Of a stretch of 17,593 nucleotides of DNA, positions 14,594 through 17,593 are shown piece by piece. A program made the position numbers and the translations under genes. Source of the stretch: JBBSWB01 sp038046465 (GTDB lineage: Archaea > Nanobdellota > Nanobdellia > Woesearchaeales > GW2011-AR9); the NCBI GenBank assembly GCA_038046465.1, contig JBBSWB010000024.1, positions 1 through 17,593 of the forward strand, given 5' to 3'. The notes under the pieces are model-generated. The model made no database searches. It worked only from the letters and a program-made list of their open reading frames with translations, and had not been told where the DNA came from. Position 1 is the stretch's first letter. Each line of letters opens with the position of its first letter.

Positions 14594-14656
14594 CCCTTTT
14601 ACCGACTTAACACAAGAGAAATATTAAAGCTATTATTATTTCTTGTGTGTAAAGGG
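14594..14656 (-). other. Imperfect hairpin just 5' of the TR
   Basis: Outer arms CCCTTT-A (14594-14601, one bulged T) pair with TAAAGGG (14650-14656). Inner arms CACAAGA (14611-14617) pair with TCTTGTG (14641-14647), extended by two A-T pairs past a bulged G. It lies 7 bases before the TR in the sense direction, so it may fold in the TR RNA as in other DGRs. A TATA-like TTTAATAT (14621-14628, minus strand) within it could alternatively start a TR transcript near 14598. Confidence 0.45.
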
Positions 14657-14657
14657 A

Positions 14658-14808
14658 TTAGCTCCCTGATTTTTGCACCATCATTTCGCAAATGCCCAAA
14701 AGCCCCGCGTCATGATTGTATTTCATAGCAATACGCTTGCCATAGTAAAAGGGCGTGTAGTCCAGCTTACTCCTCTAGGAGTTGCTGAGACAATAAGAAG
14801 TAAAAAAA
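14658..14808. other. Target-TR spacer with a small palindrome and an unassigned open stretch
   Basis: This spacer holds a palindrome ACTCCT-CT-AGGAGT at 14769-14782 and, on the minus strand, an open stretch of about 40 codons from the TAG near 14778 to the TAA at 14658-14660. That stretch reads like a protein C-terminus (GLLGICEMMVQKSGS at its end) and has only an internal ATG, 22 codons from the stop. The plus strand has a 60-codon frame at 14673-14855 that overlaps the target gene. Neither has a start supported by a promoter or ribosome-binding site. One may be the remnant of an accessory gene. Confidence 0.3.
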
Positions 14809-15666
14809 TTAAAGATTATATAATTTTCGTAACCCTGCTTCAAATTCAGGTCTAGCGGCTTCACTAACAAATCTTTGTGAATAGCCCAATACCTTATTGA
14901 AATCGGGAAGAACAATAGCTTTTTGCGCGTCTGCGCCTATCGGCGCTTCTTGCTCGCTGTCGCTCGCCCGACGTACCCCACGCAAAGCATAGTCGTGGTC
15001 GTCTACGTTACGCTCATCGGCAACGAAGCCAGAGTTGTTGCCGAAATTGTTGAGCCAACAAGCCCGCGCAACTGCTCCATTTCGCGCTTCTTTTTGCACA
15101 TATTCAGGATTTAAAACGTAAATTCTTGGATTAATTTCTGCCTTAGCAAACATTTTCATGTTCTCAACAAAATCATTACCAGAATCGTAAACTCTCTCGG
15201 CTAAAGCTCGCTGCACCGAATTAAGCCTTGCAATCTTGTTAGGATTTATTTCAAAATAAGAGAACTCATCATTCAACTTATCCAAATTAAGATCAGAAAG
15301 CTCAACTCTTAAAGTATCTCCAGATTTAACTGATTCCAAAACTGCAGTAATATCTTTCTCTGTTGGTCGGTAATTTTGGTTAGCTTTTAATTGGTTTGTT
15401 GCTTCTCGAATATTGTTAAAAAGAGGATTTGCTTTTCTGCCGCCAAAGTAAAGAACCGCTTCGCCGTCTTCTATTTGGTACAAAGGAAAGTTTGCTGTCC
15501 ATAACCACCGGCCTCTTAAATCTGCATTATCCCGCCTTTCTGTAGTTTTATCCCGCCTTTCTGTAGTTAATTCAGCAGATGTTAAAGCCGTTTCTGGAAC
15601 ACATTGTGTAACACACTCATAAAGAGTGCCAGTTATAGTTTCTAAAGATTGTTTTTTTGAAGTCAT
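14809..15666 (-). CDS. DGR target protein with internal variable region (C-type-lectin-like fold predicted)
   Basis: A 285-residue protein diversified by the DGR. Residues 1-52 are polar and include two Cys and a 7-residue tandem duplication (TTERRDK, TTERRDN). About 53-185 is a mixed alpha/beta region of unknown fold (WLWTANFPLYQ, VLYFGGRKANP). The variable region is residues 199-231, VARACWLNNFGNNSGFVADE followed by RNVDDHDYALRGV, which looks like the C-type-lectin-type ligand face of known DGR targets. A 54-residue constant tail follows, so VR is internal rather than C-terminal. There is no signal peptide or membrane segment, so the location is unclear. The ATG at 15666 has GGGGGATC just upstream and a TATA box about 50 bases away. 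It is divergent from the nucleotidyltransferase gene. Confidence 0.9.
   Translation of the reverse strand: MTSKKQSLETITGTLYECVTQCVPETALTSAELTTERRDKTTERRDNADLRGRWLWTANFPLYQIEDGEAVLYFGGRKANPLFNNIREATNQLKANQNYRPTEKDITAVLESVKSGDTLRVELSDLNLDKLNDEFSYFEINPNKIARLNSVQRALAERVYDSGNDFVENMKMFAKAEINPRIYVLNPEYVQKEARNGAVARACWLNNFGNNSGFVADERNVDDHDYALRGVRRASDSEQEAPIGADAQKAIVLPDFNKVLGYSQRFVSEAARPEFEAGLRKLYNL
14933..14946 (-). other. Hairpin with GATA tetraloop downstream of VR
   Basis: GCGCC (14933-14937) and GGCGC (14942-14946) form a perfect 5-pair stem around four bases. On the sense strand the loop is GATA, which fits the GRNA loop reported for hairpins needed for DGR target recognition. It is 27 bases beyond the end of the TR/VR alignment and is translated as part of the target protein (A-P-I-G-A). 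Confidence 0.6.
14974..15072 (-). repeat. DGR variable repeat (VR)
   Basis: It corresponds to the TR with 19 differences, 14 of them at positions where the TR has A on the sense strand. It covers exactly 33 codons (199-231) of the target gene. The first 30 bases in the sense direction are unchanged. Relative to the TR, the changes include Asn to Gly twice, Asn to Val, Asn to Asp three times, Thr to Tyr and Ile to Val. Confidence 0.92.
15527..15568 (-). repeat. Exact 21-base tandem duplication in the target gene
   Basis: Two adjacent identical 21-base units (15527-15547, 15548-15568) encode the successive heptapeptides TTERRDK and TTERRDN. The length keeps the frame. It lies in the N-terminal polar segment. 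Confidence 0.85.
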
Positions 15667-15670
15667 ATTG

Positions 15671-15722
15671 ATCCCCCTAAATAATAATTAAGAGTAAAAA
15701 ATGAAGGTTATTTATAAAGGTT
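15671..15722 (-). promoter_or_regulatory. Promoter and Shine-Dalgarno of the DGR target gene
   Basis: On the minus strand AACCTTTATAAATAAC (15707-15722) is followed by a leader of about 25 bases containing AGGGGGATC (15670-15678), four bases before the ATG. A TATA box about 48 bases upstream of the start implies a leadered mRNA. Confidence 0.65.
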
Positions 15723-15872
15723 ATGCTTTATTTGCGAGAAGAAAAAATAAAAAAAAGAAGTTTAAAAGATTTACTGTGCTTTCCCAGAATAATATTGAGA
15801 AACTATTTCTAAAAGAGTAGAAACGGTTTGGTCATTGAATGTCTTTGCATTCTATTAACTATCATAGAAAAG

Positions 15873-15880
15873 CTTATATA
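15873..15880 (+). promoter_or_regulatory. TATA box of the nucleotidyltransferase/HEPN unit
   Basis: CTTATATA here predicts transcription from about 15903, after the in-frame ATGs at 15839 and 15887, which is why the ATG at 15908 is preferred. Confidence 0.5.
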
Positions 15881-15907
15881 CTAATTATGGATATTACTAA
15901 TCATAAA

Positions 15908-16606
15908 ATGAATACTACTATTCAAAATATGAAAATTGATGATTTGAAACTAGCGATAATTAAAACAGTTTCAAAGCAGCCATTCGAATCGTTTACAGTA
16001 GATAAAATAAAAGAGTTAATAAAAAATGAAAAAATTAAGACTAATTACGCAACAATTCATCGTAAAGTAGAATTTCTAATTAATCAAAAAGTTTTCTCTA
16101 AATCTATGTATGGGATGGCTAGTCAAATAAAAATTGACCTTAATAATGAAACTGCCATATCCTTACTTTCTTTGATTGAAACAAAAAAATTTGAATTGTT
16201 TTTTAGCAGGTTAAAAGGAGATTTATCTACTAGTATACACGAAATAACAAAAGATACCATAAATATACCTGAGGTTAAATGCGTGTTAATATTTGGAAGC
16301 TTTGCAAAAGGAACCCAAACTAAAGAAAGCGATGTAGACATGTTAATTATATATGAACCTTCCACGTTTATCCCTAAAGAAAGGTATGAACAATATATCA
16401 AAGAAATCAAAAGTTCGATAGTGAGCATTATTAAAGTTAATGAATTTAGAGGAAGAGCTAAAATAAATCCAATCGTAGTCAGCAGTGAAGAACATAAAGA
16501 AATGATTGTTAATAAAGAAATAAACGTAGGAACAGAAACTTTATTAAACCATATTCTCTTAAAAGGATATAGTGATTATTGGCGAGAAATAGCAAGGTGC
16601 AAGTGA
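15908..16606 (+). CDS. Winged-helix/nucleotidyltransferase protein (MNT-like antitoxin candidate)
   Basis: A 232-residue protein with an N-terminal region resembling a winged helix (about 9-75, DDLKLAIIKTVSKQPFESFT onward) and a minimal nucleotidyltransferase domain (about 118-220). The signature is G130-S131 in LIFGSFAKGT with D142-x-D144 in ESDVDML. The usual third acid, expected on the strand KINPIVVS, is not obvious, so catalysis is uncertain. In MNT/HEPN modules this protein inactivates the partner, in some cases by AMP transfer. Its stop overlaps the start of the HEPN-like gene (TGATG), so the two are translationally coupled. Start choice: the frame is open from 15839, but the TATA box at 15873 favours the ATG at 15908. 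The gene is divergent from the DGR target gene. Confidence 0.78.
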   Translation: MNTTIQNMKIDDLKLAIIKTVSKQPFESFTVDKIKELIKNEKIKTNYATIHRKVEFLINQKVFSKSMYGMASQIKIDLNNETAISLLSLIETKKFELFFSRLKGDLSTSIHEITKDTINIPEVKCVLIFGSFAKGTQTKESDVDMLIIYEPSTFIPKERYEQYIKEIKSSIVSIIKVNEFRGRAKINPIVVSSEEHKEMIVNKEINVGTETLLNHILLKGYSDYWREIARCK

Positions 16607-17145
16607 TGTTATCTAAAAACGAATTAAAAGAAAAATATGAAGAATGCTTGAAGAATTATTCTATTAAGCAGGATGTAAATGAAAAGAAATTCTCAGAAAG
16701 CTATTTAAATAAATCTTTACATAATCTAGAACTTGCGGGTTTATTAGACCTGATTTCTAGGAAAGATGACACAAAGAAAGCTATTGGAATTCCATTAACT
16801 AAACAATATTTTGATTGGATAATTGTAACTTCTTATTATGCAATGTATTTGGCAGCAACTTCTGCATTAGCAAAATTGGGTGTGAAATCGACCACACATG
16901 GTTCTACAATAATTGCTTTGGAATATCGATATTGTGTTAAGAAAAACCTGCTGGAGAGGAAATATATTGAAATGATAGAAGAGGCAAATTTTGGAAAAGA
17001 AGATATTCAAAAAATAGATAATGCCCTGAGGGGCAGAATTAACGTGCAATATACTATATCTACTAAATATGGTGATAATGAAGCAAAAAGAATATTAAAA
17101 GATGCTAAAGAATTTGTAAATAAAATTAATGAAATATTAAATTAA
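16606..17145 (+). CDS. HEPN-like protein (toxin candidate of an MNT/HEPN pair)
   Basis: A 179-residue all-helical protein placed as HEPN-like from its composition, the helix with SYYAMYLAATSALAKLG (76-92), the HG of STTHGST and its pairing with a nucleotidyltransferase. The canonical R-x4-6-H nuclease motif is not evident: at the expected place it reads R142-G-R144-I-N-V-Q-Y149, so it may be a non-nuclease or divergent member. GGTG at 16596-16599 before the ATG at 16606 supports a start that overlaps the upstream stop. An upstream TTG at 16579 is rejected. Related pairs act as toxin-antitoxin or anti-phage modules; the role here is inference. Confidence 0.7.
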   Translation: MLSKNELKEKYEECLKNYSIKQDVNEKKFSESYLNKSLHNLELAGLLDLISRKDDTKKAIGIPLTKQYFDWIIVTSYYAMYLAATSALAKLGVKSTTHGSTIIALEYRYCVKKNLLERKYIEMIEEANFGKEDIQKIDNALRGRINVQYTISTKYGDNEAKRILKDAKEFVNKINEILN

Positions 17146-17173
17146 ATATTTAAAAAAATAAAAAGAAATATTT
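17144..17173. terminator. Possible bidirectional terminator between the HEPN and alba genes
   Basis: Two copies of the self-complementary AAATATTT (17144-17151, 17166-17173) flank an A-rich stretch between convergent stops; read on the minus strand the region is T-rich. Confidence 0.3.
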
Positions 17174-17193
17174 TCTAAAAACTTGTTTTTAAC

Positions 17194-17475
17194 TTATTTT
17201 TTCTTTATAGTAATTTCAATGTTGCTTACGCGAACTTGCCGGCCTTCTTTATTTTCAAATTCTTCGCTATTGATTTTAATATCTTTAACTTCAATCGCAT
17301 TATCTAAAAATCTATTCCTAGCGACTTCAGCAACGTCAACTGCCCGAGAGATAAATTTTCCTCTTGCTTTAACGATAACTTCGCTTTCCCCTTTGGTAGT
17401 AAACTGCATTACTACTGCTGTAACATAGTTCATAAAAGGCTTATTTCCAATAAACACAGAATTATCTCCCCTCAT
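17194..17475 (-). CDS. albA: Chromatin protein Alba
   Basis: A 93-residue Alba (Sso10b) protein that binds DNA and RNA without sequence preference as a dimer and helps package the chromosome. It matches the family throughout: VFIGNKPFMNYV at 7-18, VIVKARGKFISRAVDVAEVA at 33-52, RNRF 53-56, and the C-terminal strand GRQVRVSNIEITI. At the position of Sulfolobus K16, the regulated lysine, this protein has N11, with K12 at the K17 position. The ATG at 17475 is preferred over that at 17490: GGAGGG precedes it and a TATA-like ATTAAATATA (about 17496-17506) lies about 26 bases upstream. Confidence 0.95.
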   Translation of the reverse strand: MRGDNSVFIGNKPFMNYVTAVVMQFTTKGESEVIVKARGKFISRAVDVAEVARNRFLDNAIEVKDIKINSEEFENKEGRQVRVSNIEITIKKK

Positions 17476-17535
17476 TTTACATCCCTCCACAAAACTATAT
17501 TTAATTACTTTTTTAGTTCTTTTTTACTATCGTCT

Positions 17536-17593
<58 letters not shown>

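Larger units (their letters stand above)
13362..15666 (-). other. Diversity-generating retroelement cassette (target-VR, spacer, TR, RT)
   Basis: The parts follow each other on the minus strand: target gene with VR (15666-14809), a 220-base spacer with hairpins, the TR (14587-14489) and the RT gene (14459-13362). No avd-like accessory gene with a credible start is visible. The cassette has the target promoter with TATA and a strong Shine-Dalgarno upstream and is followed immediately by aIF2-gamma. There are no transposase or integrase genes in the window. Confidence 0.9.

Noticed and set aside
14673..14855. 60-codon plus-strand open frame in the DGR spacer
   Set aside because: It overlaps the 3' end of the target gene on the other strand and has no supported start; mentioned only as part of the spacer.
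8622..17145. Prophage or integrated plasmid
   Set aside because: No integrase, capsid, terminase or attachment repeats were seen, and an intact aIF2-gamma gene lies in the middle.

Overview
The window is archaeal. It carries aIF2-gamma, an archaeal Sm-like protein followed by ribosomal protein L37e, Alba, Orc1/Cdc6 and a translin-family protein. Most starts have a TATA-like box 24-28 bases upstream, as expected for leaderless archaeal transcripts; a few have a Shine-Dalgarno sequence. The DNA is AT-rich, the genes are short and closely packed, and there is a Cys-repeat lipoprotein. Together with a diversity-generating retroelement (DGR), this fits a small-genome DPANN-type lineage (Woesearchaeota/Pacearchaeota-like), but that placement is inference: no rRNA or tRNA is present to test it.

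Left part (1-8452): a partial unknown gene and a metallophosphoesterase (minus strand); an unknown 245-residue protein (plus); a translin-like protein (minus); the lsm-rpl37e operon (plus); an unknown 172-residue protein and a Cys-repeat lipoprotein (minus); orc1/cdc6 (plus); a DUF212/divergent-PAP2 membrane protein (minus); a VTT/DedA-type membrane protein with a charged coiled-coil tail (plus); and an endonuclease/exonuclease/phosphatase-fold enzyme (minus). Three divergent spacers here (2505-2817, 4698-4957, 6521-6849) each hold a long imperfect inverted repeat of about 115-150 bases.

Right part (8622-17145): accessory genes surround the essential aIF2-gamma gene. Downstream of it is a two-gene unit, a coiled-coil PLD-family nuclease and a large SF1 (UPF1-like) helicase, which is a candidate defence module. 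Upstream is a DGR: a target gene with an internal variable repeat (VR, 14974-15072), a spacer with RNA-like hairpins, the template repeat (TR, 14489-14587) and a DGR-type reverse transcriptase. TR and VR differ at 19 of 99 positions, 14 of them at template adenines. A small GATA-loop hairpin lies downstream of VR, where other DGRs have a target-recognition hairpin. Divergent from the target gene is a nucleotidyltransferase/HEPN-like pair resembling a toxin-antitoxin module. The window closes with alba and a long TTA trinucleotide repeat that runs into the edge.

The DGR is the most notable system. The RT is expected to copy the TR RNA with errors at adenines and the cDNA to replace VR, changing a run of Asn codons in the target protein.
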